In this document: positions 45,979 through 56,696 of the stretch, piece after piece | Position numbering within the stretch: position 1 is the stretch's first letter | Layout: each line of letters starts with the position of its first letter | Assembly (NCBI RefSeq): GCF_024139115.2 | Contig: NC_085140.1 | Span: forward strand, 101,072,988-101,136,987 | Direction: 5' to 3' | From: Armigeres subalbatus | Lineage: Eukaryota > Arthropoda > Insecta > Diptera > Culicidae | Length of the DNA stretch: 64,000 bases | Position numbers and translations under genes: made by a program | Notes under the pieces: generated by a model | Database searches by the model: none | What the model was told of the DNA's origin: nothing | Seen by the model: the letters and a program-made list of their open reading frames with translations, nothing else

Positions 45979-47872
45979 TATACATTCATTCATTTATTTA
46001 GTCTACATCTAAACAGATAACACTGAATCAACAATTTGACGCCAAAATACACGGTTCGAGGCCGCATCTCTCCATCCTCGAATACGCCCCACGCTCGCCA
46101 AGTCGTTCTGCTCCTGGTCTGCCCATCTCGCTCGCTGCGCTCCACGTCGTCTCGTCCCTGCCAGATCGGAAGCGAACACCATCTTCGCAGGGTTGCTGTC
46201 CGGCATTCTTACAACATGCCCTGCCCATCGTACCCTTCCGACTTTAGCTACCTTCTGGATTCTGGTTCGCCGTAGAGCTGGGCGAGCTCATGGTTCATTC
46301 TTCACCGCCACACACCGTCTTCTTGCACACCACCAAAGATGGTCCTAAGCACCCGTCCCTCGAATACTCCGAGTGCTTGCAAGTCCTCCTCGAGCATTGT
46401 CCATGTTTCATGTCCGTAGAGGACTACCGGTCTTATTAACGTCTTGTACATGGCACATTTGGTGCGGTGGCGAATCTTTTTTGACCGCAGTTTCTTCTGG
46501 AGCCTGTAGTAGGCCCGACTTCCATAGATGATGCGCCTTCGTATTTCACGACTGACATTGTTATCAGCCGTTAGCAAGGATCCTAGGTAGACGAATTCCT
46601 CGACCACTTCGAAGGTATCCCCGTTTATCGTAACACTGCTTCCCAGGCGGGCCCTGTCGCGCTCGGTTCCGCCCACAAGCATGTACTTTGTCTTTGACGC
46701 ATTCACCACCAGTCCAACTTTTGTTGCTTCATGTTTCAGGCGGGTGTACAGTTCTGCCACCTTTGCAAATGTTCGGCCGACAATGTCCATGTCATCCGCG
46801 AAACAAATAAATTGACTGGATCTGTTGAAAATCGTACCCCGGCTGTTACACCCGGCTCTCCGCAATGTTGAACAACAGGCACGAAAGTCCATCACCTTGT
46901 CTTAGTCCCCGGCGCGATTCGATCGAACTGGAGTGTTCGCCCGAAATCTTCACACGCTTTTGCACACCATTCACAGTTGCTTTGATCAGTCTGGTAAGCT
47001 TCCCAGAGAAGCTGTTCTCGTCCATAATTTTCCATAGCTCTACGCGAACTATACTGTCGTATGCCGCCTTGAAATCAACGAACAGATGATGTGTTGGGAC
47101 CTGGTATTCACGGTATTTTTGAAGGATTTGCCGTACAGTAAAGATCTGGTCCGTTGTCGAGCGCCCGTCAACGAAGCCGGCTTGATAACTTCCCACGAAC
47201 TCATTCACTAATGGTGACAGACGATGGAAGATGATCTGGGATATCAATTCGTAAAGCCTGTCCACGTTAAATTTCGGACACAAACCACTGAGGAGATCAA
47301 TTTACACGACAGTTGAATCTCTCCGCTTTATGTTATTCTTTCAGCGGGTTTTCCTTCTTGTCCAAGGAGATAAAATAGCTACAAATCAGCTGGACATTGT
47401 CTCAGTGTCCGAAATTTTACGTGGACAGGCTTTAGGCGGCATTAAGGATGGTGATCGCTCGAAAGTTCTCACACTCCAGTTTGTCGTCTTTCTTGTAGAT
47501 GGGGCATATAGGCTTCCTTCCACTCCTTCGGTGGCTGTTCAGTTTCCCAGATTCTGACTATCAATTTGTGCAGGCAAGTGGCTAGCTTTTCCGGGCCCAT
47601 ATTGATGAGCTCAACTCCGATACCATCCTTACCAGCTGATTTATTGGTCTTTAGCTGTTGGATGGCATCCTTAACTTCCCTCAAGGTGGGGGCTGGTTGG
47701 CTACCATCGTCCGCTGAACTGACGTAGTCACTCCTCCGCTGCCTTAACTTTCACTGCCTGTACTCTCAGCGCCATTCAAATGTTCCTCGTATTCGTGTTC
47801 GTTCCTGCTGCTTCCACCTTTCGATCATCACACGTTCGTCCGTCAAGATGCTCCCATCCTTATCCTGGTACA
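45979..47872 (-). pseudogene. RTE-clade non-LTR retrotransposon, RT domain copy, interrupted
   Basis: Order on the minus strand: linker with KDGSILTDERV; RT N-part REVKDAIQQLKTNKSAGKDG (47684 downward) to a MITE insertion at 47254-47432; then YELISQIIFHRLSPLVNEF, DFKAAYDS (first RT Asp), SRRGLRQGDGLSCLLF; a frame break near 46870; ICFADDMD (catalytic Asp pair, about 46790-46805); YLGSLL; and a C-terminal segment in another frame ending SVLSV at 46009. The 3' end has the short tandem tail AATGAATGAATG (45980s), typical of RTE. The endonuclease domain is missing (5' truncated). Several frameshifts; inactive. Confidence 0.88.
47254..47432. mobile_element. TA-target MITE inside the RTE element
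   Basis: TIRs of about 26 bp: AAGCCTGTCCACGTTAAATT at the left, inverted AATTTTACGTGGACAGGCTT at the right; TA duplicated (47252-47253, 47433-47434). Removing the insert and one TA restores A-A-Y-E-L-I-S-Q across the junction, so ends and TSD are confirmed by the interrupted protein frame. Size 179 bp; no coding frame. Confidence 0.95.
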
Positions 47873-48350
47873 TATTTACATATACATATTTTATCTTATA
47901 TTCGATGTATTAGCATTAGCATTAGCATTGTTACGGTGTAATTCGTAGATTGGACACTAGTGATACTCATGTTTTACTTTTGAGATCCTTATCTAGAATG
48001 CCATCAGAAATCAAGAAGGGGAGTGGTCCTTGATTCCAGTCTTAAACAAAATAACAAAAGCATGAGGATTACTACTCCTGGCCACGCCCATCTTCACCGT
48101 AACTAGGGAGTGGAAGGAAGTGTTGATGTAGTACTTACTTAACGAGAGGCCACCGACTTAGCGACACCCTCATAAGTACCACGGAGTTGGATAATGAGGA
48201 AGGTATTCGTTGGGTCAGGATTTGCCTGTAGCTGGCAATGTAACCGTGGTAGATCTTACCCGGTAATACACCACGTAAAGGTGTCTACCCAGCATTACGG
48301 GTTCATCTTATATTCGCTGTAACGGTAGAAACGGTAGCACTTAGAATGTG
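47873..48350. other. Unassigned stretch with TTAGCA microsatellite
   Basis: TAGCAT repeats four times near 47911-47932. The GC-rich 48090-48310 (CGACACCCTCATAAGTACC, GGTAGATCTTACCCGG) resembles a non-LTR 3' untranslated region in style. No gene. Confidence 0.35.
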
Positions 48351-48905
48351 CACCTTTTCTATTGGATTTCACGTACTTTCATAAAATCGAGTCGATAAAA
48401 ACGTAAAAAAATAATTTCGACCATTTTTGGAAAACCAACTTATTTAAGAAAAATTATAACTTTTTTGTCCATCATTTCTCCATGTTGACCCATAGTGCAA
48501 AAAAGTACATATACTATCTCCTACAACATATCAAAAAATAAAAAATATTGAAAAAATCGTTTTTGAGAAATCGATTTTGAAGTTTTATATTGAATTTTTG
48601 AACATTTTTTTTCACAGTTTGTATTTTTTTCACATAGTCCCAAATACCTAAAACATTGCTGAAGACACCAAAACGATCGGACAAGCCGTTTTCAAGCTTT
48701 ATTTTTTTGAAAGTGTTCAAGGTAATTTTGCTTAGGCCCTTGTCAAAAGCTAGGCTAGAGTCAAAAGGTCAAACCAATGATGCAAATAGATGCAAATTAA
48801 ATTTTTCGACCATAAAGAATGTTTGTGCAAAATTTCAGGGCAATCAAAAAATACAAAATTGAAATCTCGAAAAAAAACATGGTTTCACAGAGAATTGCTC
48901 AGAAA
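48350..48905 (+). repeat. Interspersed repeat shared with 34370-34600
   Basis: It contains the inverted counterpart of the phrases at 34370-34530 (GTCAAAAGCTAGGCTAGAGTC, AAACCAATGATGCAAAT, TTTCACAGAGAATTGCTC). No coding frame above 68 residues. Type unknown. Confidence 0.6.
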
Positions 48906-48916
48906 ACAAATGCAGA

Positions 48917-49025
48917 AATGGTAACTTGGCTTAGAAAACCTTGCAGATAATGACTGTGGAAGCGCTTAACGAAAGCTGCGAGGCGGCAATGTCCCAGTGA
49001 GGGATGTAATGCCAATGAAGAGAGA
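48917..49025 (+). mobile_element. Feilai-like SINE, truncated
   Basis: TTGGCTTAGAAAACCTTGCAG, GACTGTGGAAGCGCTTAACG, AGCTGCGAGGCGGCAATGTC and GGATGTAATGCCAATGAAGA follow the SINE body. The tRNA-like head is missing. Confidence 0.75.
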
Positions 49026-49457
49026 TTTTTTCTAATGTTTAAAAAAGATGTGAGGTGTCAAATGCTCATTGGCGTAAATAAGGGGGGCCGGGGAGGCCTG
49101 GCCCCCTCCAGACCTACTTGTGGCCCACCCAGAAAATTTTGAAAAGTAATTCCAACTTAGTCAGTTTTTATTTCATTTACATATTTCCTACATATTTCTT
49201 AATTTTGATTATGAATTCTATAAACATATTTTTTGTTGCGTTATCACATCTATGACCATTTGTTCAGCAAAGCATCGAAATATTTAAGTTGGACCCCCGG
49301 GAACATTTTCTCGATTTTAAAGCTAAAATCAATGCTTCTAATTCAGTTGCTAGCTTAAAATAATAAATTTGTTCTGCATTTGTTTGACTAGTATCCTGGT
49401 CGCAGAAACATAAAAACTTAATTGTATTAAGATATAAATATTTCTGTTCTATTAAAC

Positions 49458-51483
49458 CAGCGGTTCTCAACCTTTTTCTTGAGAGGTACCCCTTTGAACT
49501 TTTGCATGATTTGAGGTACCCCCTCTCGAAAGTAGGCTTCCAATCCTCTTGAAAACATTATTCCGAGCCATTTTGAAGGGAAGCTCATTTAAGCTTTTGA
49601 TTCCCTTTCAGGGAATCATTTTTTCTGGAATGCGCGTGCGAAACAAGCGACAAAAGAGAACCAACGAAAAAGCTTTGTTTTTGTCGGAGATAATAATGGC
49701 AAAGATCCGAAAATTTTTGTCAGCAACAAAAAGAAGACAATCTTGTATATTGTTAAGCGTTGCTCGAATATTGATTCGCTGGTCCCTTTAGAGTAGGCTT
49801 CCGCGTCTCTTTATTTGAGGCTTTTGAGCCTCTTGTAGAGAGGCTTCCGAGCCTCTTGAAGGCGGTTTTCGAACCACTTAAAAGGAAGCTTCCGTTGCAT
49901 TTTGGAAGAACGCTTCTGAGCCTCTAGATAGTATGCTTCCAAGCCTCTTGAAAGGAGGCTTCCGAGCCTCTTGAAAGGAGGCTTCCGAGCCTCTTGAAAG
50001 GAGGCTTCCGAGCCTCTTGAAAGGAGGCTTCCGAGCCTCTTGAAAGGAGGCTTCCTGAGCCTCTCGAAAGGAGGCTTCCTGAGCCTTGAAAGGAGGCTTC
50101 TGAGCCTCTCGAAAAGAGGCTTTGAGCCTTTCGAAAGGAGTCTCTGAGCCTCTCGAAAGGAGGCTCTGAGCCTCTTGAAAGGAGGCTCTGAGCCTCTTGA
50201 AAGGAGGCTTCTGAGCCTCTTGAAAGGAGGCCTGAGCCTCTTGAAAGGAGGCTTCTGAGCCTCTTGAAAGGAGGCTTCCAAGCCTCTTGAAAGAAGGCTT
50301 CTGAGCCTGTTGAAAGGAGGCTTCTGAGACTCTTGAAAGGAGGCTTCTGAGCCTCTTGAAAGGAGGCTTCTGAGCCTCTTGAAAGGAGGCTTCTGAGCCT
50401 CTTGAAAGGAGGCTTCTGAGCCTCTTGAAAGGAGGCTTGAGCCTCTTGAAAGGAGGCTTCTGAGCCTCTTGAAAGGAGGCTTGAGCCTCTTGAAAGGAGG
50501 CTTCGAGCCTCTTGAAAGGAGGCTTGAGCCTCTTGAAAGGAGGCCTGAGCCTCTTGAAAGGAGGCTTCTGAGCCTCTTGAAAGGAGGCTTCTGAGCCTCT
50601 TGAAAGGAGGCTTCTGAGCCTCTTGAAAGGAGGCCTGAGCCTCTTGAAAGGAGGCTGGAGCCTCTTGAAAGGAGGCTTCTGAGCCTCTTGAAAGGAGGCT
50701 TCTGAGCCTCTTGAAAGGAGGCCTGAGCCTCTTGAAAGGAGGCTTCCGAGCCTCTTGAAAGGAGGCTTCCGAGCCTCTTGAAAGGAGGCTTCCGACCCTC
50801 TTGAGAGGAGGCTTCCAACCCGCTTGAGAGGAGGCTTCCGAGCCTCTTGAAAGGAGGCTTCGGAGTCTTTTGAAAGGAGGCTTCCGAGCCTCTTGAGAGA
50901 AGGCTTCCGAGCCTCTTGAGTGGAGACTTCCGAGCCTCTTGAGAGGAGGCTTCCGAGCCTCTTGAGAGGAGGCTTCCGAGCGTCTTGAGAGGAGGCTTCC
51001 GAGCGTCTTGAGAGGAGGCTTCCGAGCCTCTTGAGAGGAGGCTTCCGAACCTCTTGAGAGGAGGCTTCCGAGCCTCGTGAAAGAAGGCAGCCTAACCACT
51101 TGTAGGAGGCTTCCGAGCCTCTTGAAAGGAAGCCTTCAAGCTGCTTGGAAGAAGGCTTCTGAGTGGCGTAAAAGGATGCTTCTAATCCTCCTGAGCTTTA
51201 GTGAAAAATAAAATCATTTTGCTCATTCGACGTTTTGTTCGTTTGAAACTTTTGTTCCGCAGCGCTTCATACATTGTGGTGGTTGTGTGGGATTTATTGA
51301 CCGCATTACATATTACGTACAATATAAATTTTTGAAATAGAAAAAACACAATTATCAAAACTTTATCAATAGTTTTGATTGTACTTGTAATATGTCCGCC
51401 ATTACGCATTTTTGTCCGAAGTACCCCCTAGGCCCAGCGAAGGTACCCCCAAGGGTACATGTACCCCAGGTTGAGAACCGCTG
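49458..51483. mobile_element. Non-autonomous hAT element, 2026 bp
   Basis: The ends CAGCGGTTCTCAACCT (49458) and AGGTTGAGAACCGCTG (to 51483) are perfect inverted repeats. The flanks are a perfect 8-bp duplication TATTAAAC (49450-49457, 51484-51491). Both ends continue with GGTACCCC-type subterminal motifs. The CAG-GGTTCTCAA end and the 8-bp TSD are hAT hallmarks. Inside is a minisatellite (49800-51180). No transposase: the 335- and 391-residue minus frames are translations of the minisatellite. Confidence 0.95.
49800..51180. repeat. Palindromic minisatellite inside the hAT element
   Basis: About 60 units of 17-23 bp built on GAGGCTTCCGAGCCTCTTGAAAG. Each unit holds an inverted pair (GAGGCT...AGCCTC) and can form a small hairpin. 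Variants GAGGCTTCTGAGCC, GAGGCTTGAGCC and GAGGCCTGAGCC occur in runs, indicating local expansion. Open frames on the minus strand reflect unit lengths near multiples of three. Confidence 0.95.
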
Positions 51484-51534
51484 TATTAAACTATTATCGC
51501 GCTCATCTCAAATTCTCATTTGGTGACGATGGTA

Positions 51535-51745
51535 TTGTGCTTCCAGTTGAAAACCGAAGTGAGCTCTCGCGACGATTGAGTTTTTCCTTATTTCCTGATG
51601 TCGCAACTGGATCGCGACTAGTGCGCATCTATGCCACCGGCGTGCGCCATGATGCGCACTAGTCGCGACGTAGTTGCGACAAAAGAAAACGGAAGAAAAC
51701 TCGATTGTCGTGAGAGCTTACTTCGGTTTTCAACTGGAAGTACAA
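51535..51745. mobile_element. Foldback MITE, 211 bp
   Basis: TTGTGCTTCCAGTTGAAAAC at the left is mirrored by GTTTTCAACTGGAAGTACAA at the right. The arms extend about 95 bp to a TGCGCACTAGTCGCGA-type core. TA on both sides (51533-51534, 51746-51747). No coding frame. Confidence 0.75.
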
Positions 51746-52723
51746 TAACGCGCAAGAGAAGATCGCGCAACACTGCGAAATATGAGAAACGTCATTTTTA
51801 GTTTTGTCTCACATTTGCTATTTTGTTTATTTCATCTGCTTTTAACTTTGTAAACAAGTGTTCAATATTTCATAATCTTCTGATTCTCGTTTGATAATAA
51901 CATTAATTAACTGTGATTTGAAGAGCGGATTGATTAAAAGTTATGGTAGACATTCTGAAGAATGTTCGACATCAACATGCTTCAACCAACACCGTGTATC
52001 ATTGTTTATATGATTATTATTACCTTGGAGTGACCAAAAATACCCTTTCTAAAATTTATGCGAAGCACCGGACGACAATCTCATTCTGGATCCGGAAATA
52101 TGAGGAAAATGGGTTTTTTAACCGCAAGGAAAAGGAAAGAGTATATCTGCGATTTAATATCGAACAACGAAATGGTTAGTAGACCTATATACAAGTTGTC
52201 CAATCATTTACTTGGACGAAGCCAAAGCTGCATTTGAGCGGCATTTCCACAAAACCATCAGCACTTCTTCTGTAAGTAGGATTCTACATGCCGAAGGACT
52301 CTCCTGGAAAGTGTTAGAAAGACGAGCAGTCCAAATACGAATACAGGACATTTACAGATTTGTATCAGATCTGGTCATCGTATCATGGGATATTCACTGT
52401 TTAGTATTTCTAGATGAAGTACACAGAGCGAAAAAAAGTTGTGATTTCAATATTTTCTAATCTTATCTTGAAAGGTTGAAAAATTTGGTACTATTGAATG
52501 CTAAAATATTCAAATTAACAGAAAAATGGGTCATTTAACTATTTTTCTCTCATTGTAAAATTGTTATTTTCACAGTGAGAGCACTCAGATCAAAATTTGT
52601 AAAATAGTCAAACTTACTTTCATATTCCGTATTTCTGGTAACACGGACAACGAAAAATAAAGAAACTGGCAGCCCACAATGATCTGTCAAAATCGAAAAT
52701 TAGAAATACAGCTCCTAAACCGC

Positions 52724-54349
52724 AGGGCTGTCAGATGATTTTTTAGTAAATCTGTATTGGCCTAAAATAAAAATCTGTATTGTCGGTATTTGAGGAAAAA
52801 CGATATTTTTTTAATTTTTATCAAAATTTTCAAATAGTTCTGATTGGTATGAACAGTATTTGGAGTTCCTAATTTAATTTATTTGCTGTTTTAAAAGTTC
52901 ATCGAAAAGGTTGAACTTTTTTTTTAATGAGCGTCCAACATAGGAAGGAATTTTCATTAGGAATCCCAGATAACCCTTAGAATTTCTCAAGAATCCAAGT
53001 GCAGTAATGTAGAAGTATCAGTATTAAGATTTACATTATTAAGATTAAGATTAAGATTAAGATTTACATTACATTATTTACATGAATAACTAATTGACAA
53101 TAACAAACTTTTTGTCTACTTCCAACAATAACTTTGTTACCTATCCAGGCTCTAGTTCAACATGTAATCCTTTTCTTCTTTTTATTGGGATTACATCCCC
53201 CACTGGGACATTGCTGTCTCGCAGCTTAGTGTTCATTAAGCACTTCCACAGTTATTAACTGCGAGGTTTCTAAGCCAAGATACCATCTTTGTATTTGTAT
53301 ACCATGGAGTATAACACAATGATACTTCCATGTCCAGGGAAGTCGAGGAAGTTTCAAACCCGAAAATTTCCTAGATCGGAACCGGGAAACGAACCTAGTC
53401 GCCTTCAGCATGGTCTTGCTTTGTAGCCGCGTATCTTACCGCACGGCTAAGGAAGGCCCCGACATGTAATATATTGCCTTAATTCTGGAACAATGATGTT
53501 TTGTCATGATGAATATTTTGTTTGGATGAATATTACTGAACTCTACGTGAACTTTGCCAAAGTCTCATAAAATCGAGATTCACGACCTTTTCTGTGTTTC
53601 AAGACGTCTTTTAATCAATTTTATTAGGATCACAGTTTCAAAACTCCAGGAAGTTTGCCAAAAGTGCATAAATTAATCACAACTCGAATTCTTTTGTTTA
53701 TAAATATTTTAAAAATACCCACGAATTTTTAAGTTTTCCCATGATTTTTTTGTGAATTAATGAATCGCCTGCTTTGAGCGTGCTTACAGCGGCACACTAG
53801 GAGTTAACTGTCTGAAATCAGTATGGCGGAAGGCATCTAAGGTTCGATTTCTCAAAATGAAGCACCTTTATCGGAAACATATTTGGTAGGCGTAGTAGCG
53901 GACACCATCCTTCATAACCGGTACCAAATAGGTTTTCATGAAAAGTTTCTAATTTTGAGAAAACCCGCGTTAGATGTCTTTCGCCATACAAATTTCTGGT
54001 GGTTAACTCATGCTGGCTATTTTGCGCATATATTTACTATAACACCAGGATATGACAGCGGCGGGTAGAAAATCAGCCACTATCAATAATTCATTTGTAA
54101 TTTTTTTTTTTGGATAGCTGATTTTCGAGATTTCAGCCAAATCCGGTAAAAGTTAATCTTTAGGTTGATTGAATGCATGAATCCTCCTCGCGTTTAGACA
54201 GATCAAAAGTACAACATTCTAAATAAAAAAATCTGTATAAATCTGTTCAGGATTAAAAAATCTGTATAAAATCTGTAATCTGTATCATGTCTGTATTGAT
54301 GTTTAAAAATCTGTATAATACAGATAAATCTGTATATATGGCAGCCCTT
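52724..54349. mobile_element. Possible hAT-like element nested in the insertion
   Basis: CAGGGCTGTCAGATGATTTT at the left and inverted ...ATATATGGCAGCCCTT at the right, each followed inward by many AAATCTGTATT-type motifs (52749, 52777; 54226-54335 inverted). The flanks CTAAACCG and CCCAAACG match at 5 of 8 positions, compatible with a decayed 8-bp duplication. It contains the SINE at 53169-53461. No transposase frame. Confidence 0.5.
53169..53461 (-). mobile_element. Feilai-like SINE, complete with internal extra segment
   Basis: Minus-strand tRNA-like head (CCTTAGCCGTGCGGTAAGAT, GGTTCGTTTCCCGG), body and an AAAAAGAAGAAAAG tail, flanked by the 9-bp direct repeat ACATGTAAT (53160-53168, 53462-53470). 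An extra segment of about 55 bp (about 53290-53345) is absent from the copy at 32925-33161. The (TTAAGA)n microsatellite at 53036-53070 lies just upstream. Confidence 0.85.
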
Positions 54350-54418
54350 CCCAAACGCTTGTGCTAAAGGCTAAAAGTGAGTTTATAATAATAGTGTAGT
54401 TTTTACATTAATTGTAAT

Positions 54419-55013
54419 AGCTTAGCTTAGCTTTGACTGACTACACATATCTATGGTTGCTACTCCGTGATTGACCAGAATCAGTGAAATTGCACAAAGA
54501 ATCAACTGAATGATTGACTGGGATTGTTCAAGCATTCTCAGTGTGCAAGTTTCAGTGACTCTAAAATTCAAATGATCAATAACGGCGCCGGCCACGTCCT
54601 TGTAGTCAGTTAGGAAGAAGGAAGGAATATTAGTAGGTGGTTTTTGCTATTTGAAGACCGTGTTTACCTCTGCGTCTCCACAAAAACCACAGGAAGGATT
54701 ATCAGTTAATTGATAGGCATCGTTGGATCTGGATTCACTCTGATAAGCGATACGACCGTGTCATTCTTTATACACAGTGATTTTACCTAGCCATGAATCG
54801 GGCGCGAAAAGTAGTACAAACTACCGGCCTACCGGGCGCGCAATGCAGAACACAATATTTCGACCGATCGCGCCATCGTTCTGCTGTCCGAAACAAGAGA
54901 AATCATGCACTGAACTGATTTTTATCACCGGCCGCGCAATGCAGAACACAATATTTCGTCCGATCGCGCCATCGTTCTGCTGTCCGAAACAAGAGAAATC
55001 TCGCACTGAACTC
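54419..55013 (+). mobile_element. Interspersed non-coding element with 24-bp TSD, copy 3
   Basis: It is bounded by a perfect 24-bp direct repeat (54395-54418 and 55014-55037; begins TGTAGTTTTT, ends AATTGTAAT). It starts AGCTTAGCTTTGACTGACTA, holds the GGCGCCGGCCACGTCC head, and ends in two 96-bp modules (CAATGCAGAACACAATATTT at 54841 and 54937). Same family as 45301-45821 and 1425-4200. No coding frame. Confidence 0.75.
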
Positions 55014-55044
55014 TGTAGTTTTTACATTAATTGTAATGTGGATT

Positions 55045-55504
55045 TATGTTTTTCAGGGAGACAGCATGTAACATATCGCTCCCGGTGATTGTCCTGGTGC
55101 TAGTCTGCTGACCGTGAAAGACCCGAAAACTCATCTCATTCGCGACATCTGTCTGGAGAAAGGTCATGGAAAGTTTTCCCGTGACGGATTGACAAGTGTG
55201 TAAAATACTACTCTTAATAAATAAAATCGACCGCATACCCATGAATCCATGTTATTTTACATCCAGCTGCTGAAGCCTACGAAATTTAACTTTTCCGGGT
55301 GTTTCCACTTTCAGGTTAGATTCGCGCTACATCATCAGTCGAGAGAAAGAAACACTCGAACTGCAAAAGGATCCACAATACTACGAGATGAAAGATGAGT
55401 TCACCTGGATTCACATCTGCAGCAAGTTCCAAACCCCAAACCATTTCATAATGTGGATTAATATCGTTCGAGAGACCGTCAAGTACATCGGCTCTAAATT
55501 CTAA
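55045..55504 (+). CDS. Unrecognised two-exon coding remnant
   Basis: The first block follows a TTTATGTTTTTCAG acceptor and, after one stop codon (GDSM*), reads HIAPGDCPGASLLTVKDPKT through GKFSRDGLTSV to a GT|GTAAAA donor near 55200. The second block follows TTTCCACTTTCAG (about 55315) and reads LDSRYIISREKETLELQKDP to YIGSKF* at 55504, with AATAAA at 55559. The two join in frame as V-LDSR. The total is about 100 residues, mixed charged/hydrophobic with the aromatic-rich MKDEFTWIHICSKF. I do not recognise the family. It lies wholly inside the TA-flanked insertion, so it may be a transposon-borne gene or a captured host fragment. The early stop suggests a pseudogene or a different first exon. 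Confidence 0.45.
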
Positions 55505-55885
55505 ATTCGGTATTTAGTATTCAAATACAAAACATGTAACAATGTGTGCTGGCTTACAATAAAAATTAAATAAAAAACAGAAACAAAATGAGAAATTATA
55601 AATTTGTAGAATTTCACTCTGACAAACGATTGAAAATGCACTAATGTAATTGAGAATGAACACAACTTGTTGTTTTGAAAGTAACACTAGTTAATTCTAA
55701 TGCAAAATGTACATGTCGGTTTGAGAGGAAATTGTTATTTTGAAAAGTTAGTACTTGTCAAAGCTCTTGCAGAGATAACATTTTCTTAATAGTAAATTTA
55801 ACAGTCGTATACTTTCTACTGAAAATCACTAACTAATTTTCTTAATTTTACCAACGTTTCTTTGGTTTTTACCAACGATTTTTTT
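55505..55885. other. Non-coding right part of the TA-flanked insertion
   Basis: AT-rich; AATAAAAATTAAATAAA poly(A)-like signals near 55557-55575; no gene. Confidence 0.4.
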
Positions 55886-56497
55886 TGTGTGTGTATCGTT
55901 CGATAATCGTGGGATGCTCCGTTATAAGGGTTATGCACCAGTGGGAAAGAAGCTGGTATATCGAGGGGAGTTTATTCGCCGTCCGCGTTGCTCTATGCTA
56001 AGTTTCTTAGGATACGATGGAGTGCTTGAAACATATTCGACAGAAGGAACATTCACCAGAGATAAATTTTTCAGTAATGTCCGCGCTTTTGCAACCTCAG
56101 GGGTGGTGTTCCGCAACCCAGGGAAATACTCCGTTTGGATTTTAGACGGAGCGCGAATTCATTGCCATAAATCGATTGTAGAATACCTCCGATCGTTGGG
56201 AATAATAGTGGTGTTTCTACCCGCATATGCTCCGTTCTATAATCCCATTGAGTTTTTATTTGGGTATTTAAAACAATATTTAAAACGAGTATACGTTGAA
56301 AATAGTAGAAAAGATCTTACCGTTGTGATCGCAGACGCTCTTCGACATTTCAAAAATTATGATTGCTCTAGAATCTTTGCAAAATGTGGATATTTACCTG
56401 GGGACAATTTGATCCAAGTCTGGGTCTTGGCCAAGATATGAAGCAATTCGGATTCAAAATATGATCAGATCAATAAAACTTTTTTGTGTTTATATTA

Positions 56498-56642
56498 GGG
56501 GGATTCACTTAACGGCGTAGGTTGCTGTGTATCTGTTTATGGAAATGTTTCATAGGCGATTTGAAATATGTCCCTTGTGATTGAGTGTGAAACATTTCTA
56601 TAATCAGATACGCAGCGACCTACGCCGTTAAGTGTATACCCC
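56498..56642. mobile_element. TA-flanked palindromic MITE, 145 bp
   Basis: The left arm holds CACTTAACGGCGTAGGTTGC and the right arm the inverted GCGACCTACGCCGTTAAGTG, with G-runs/C-runs at the tips and TA at 56496-56497 and 56643-56644. It sits between the 3' ends of the transposase and the convergent gene. Confidence 0.9.
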
Positions 56643-56696
56643 TATTGTGTTTTTATTAAACCAAAAATGTGTTCGGTTGAATTCAGAAGTCCATTT

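Larger units (their letters stand above)
52422..55893. mobile_element. TA-flanked 3.47 kb insertion in the transposase
   Basis: The borders are fixed by the interrupted frame: GAT GAA G-TA before and TA-TCG TTC GAT after, with TA at 52420-52421 and 55894-55895. The ends CACAGAGCGAAAAAAA and the reverse complement of the right end CACACACAAAAAAAA are short imperfect TIRs. The interior carries nested repeats (52724-54349, 54419-55013) and two exon-like coding blocks (55045-55504). Confidence 0.75.
51943..56441 (+). pseudogene. DD34E transposase (IS630-Tc1-mariner superfamily), frameshifted and interrupted
   Basis: The N-terminal part (51943-52160) is helix-turn-helix (GVTKNTLSKIYAKHRTTISF). 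A one-base frameshift near 52165 shifts the reading to KWLVDLYTSCP and a second HTH (TISTSSVSRILHAEGLSWKV). The catalytic core begins CLVFLDEV (first Asp) at about 52405-52420, where a 3472-bp insertion interrupts. The frame resumes at 55896 with SFDNRGMLRYKGYAPVGKK, then SVWILDGARIH (second Asp) and AYAPFYNPIEF (Glu). I count 34 residues between the second Asp and the Glu, i.e. DD34E. It ends at 56441. The DD34E spacing fits the Tc1 and gambol branches described in mosquitoes; the assignment to branch is inference. Not functional as it stands. Confidence 0.88.

Noticed and set aside
49811..51099. Two overlapping minus-strand frames of 335 and 391 residues
   Set aside because: They are translations of the GAGGCTTCCGAGCCTC minisatellite inside the hAT element, and both frames show the same SLLSRGSEASFQ-type periodicity.
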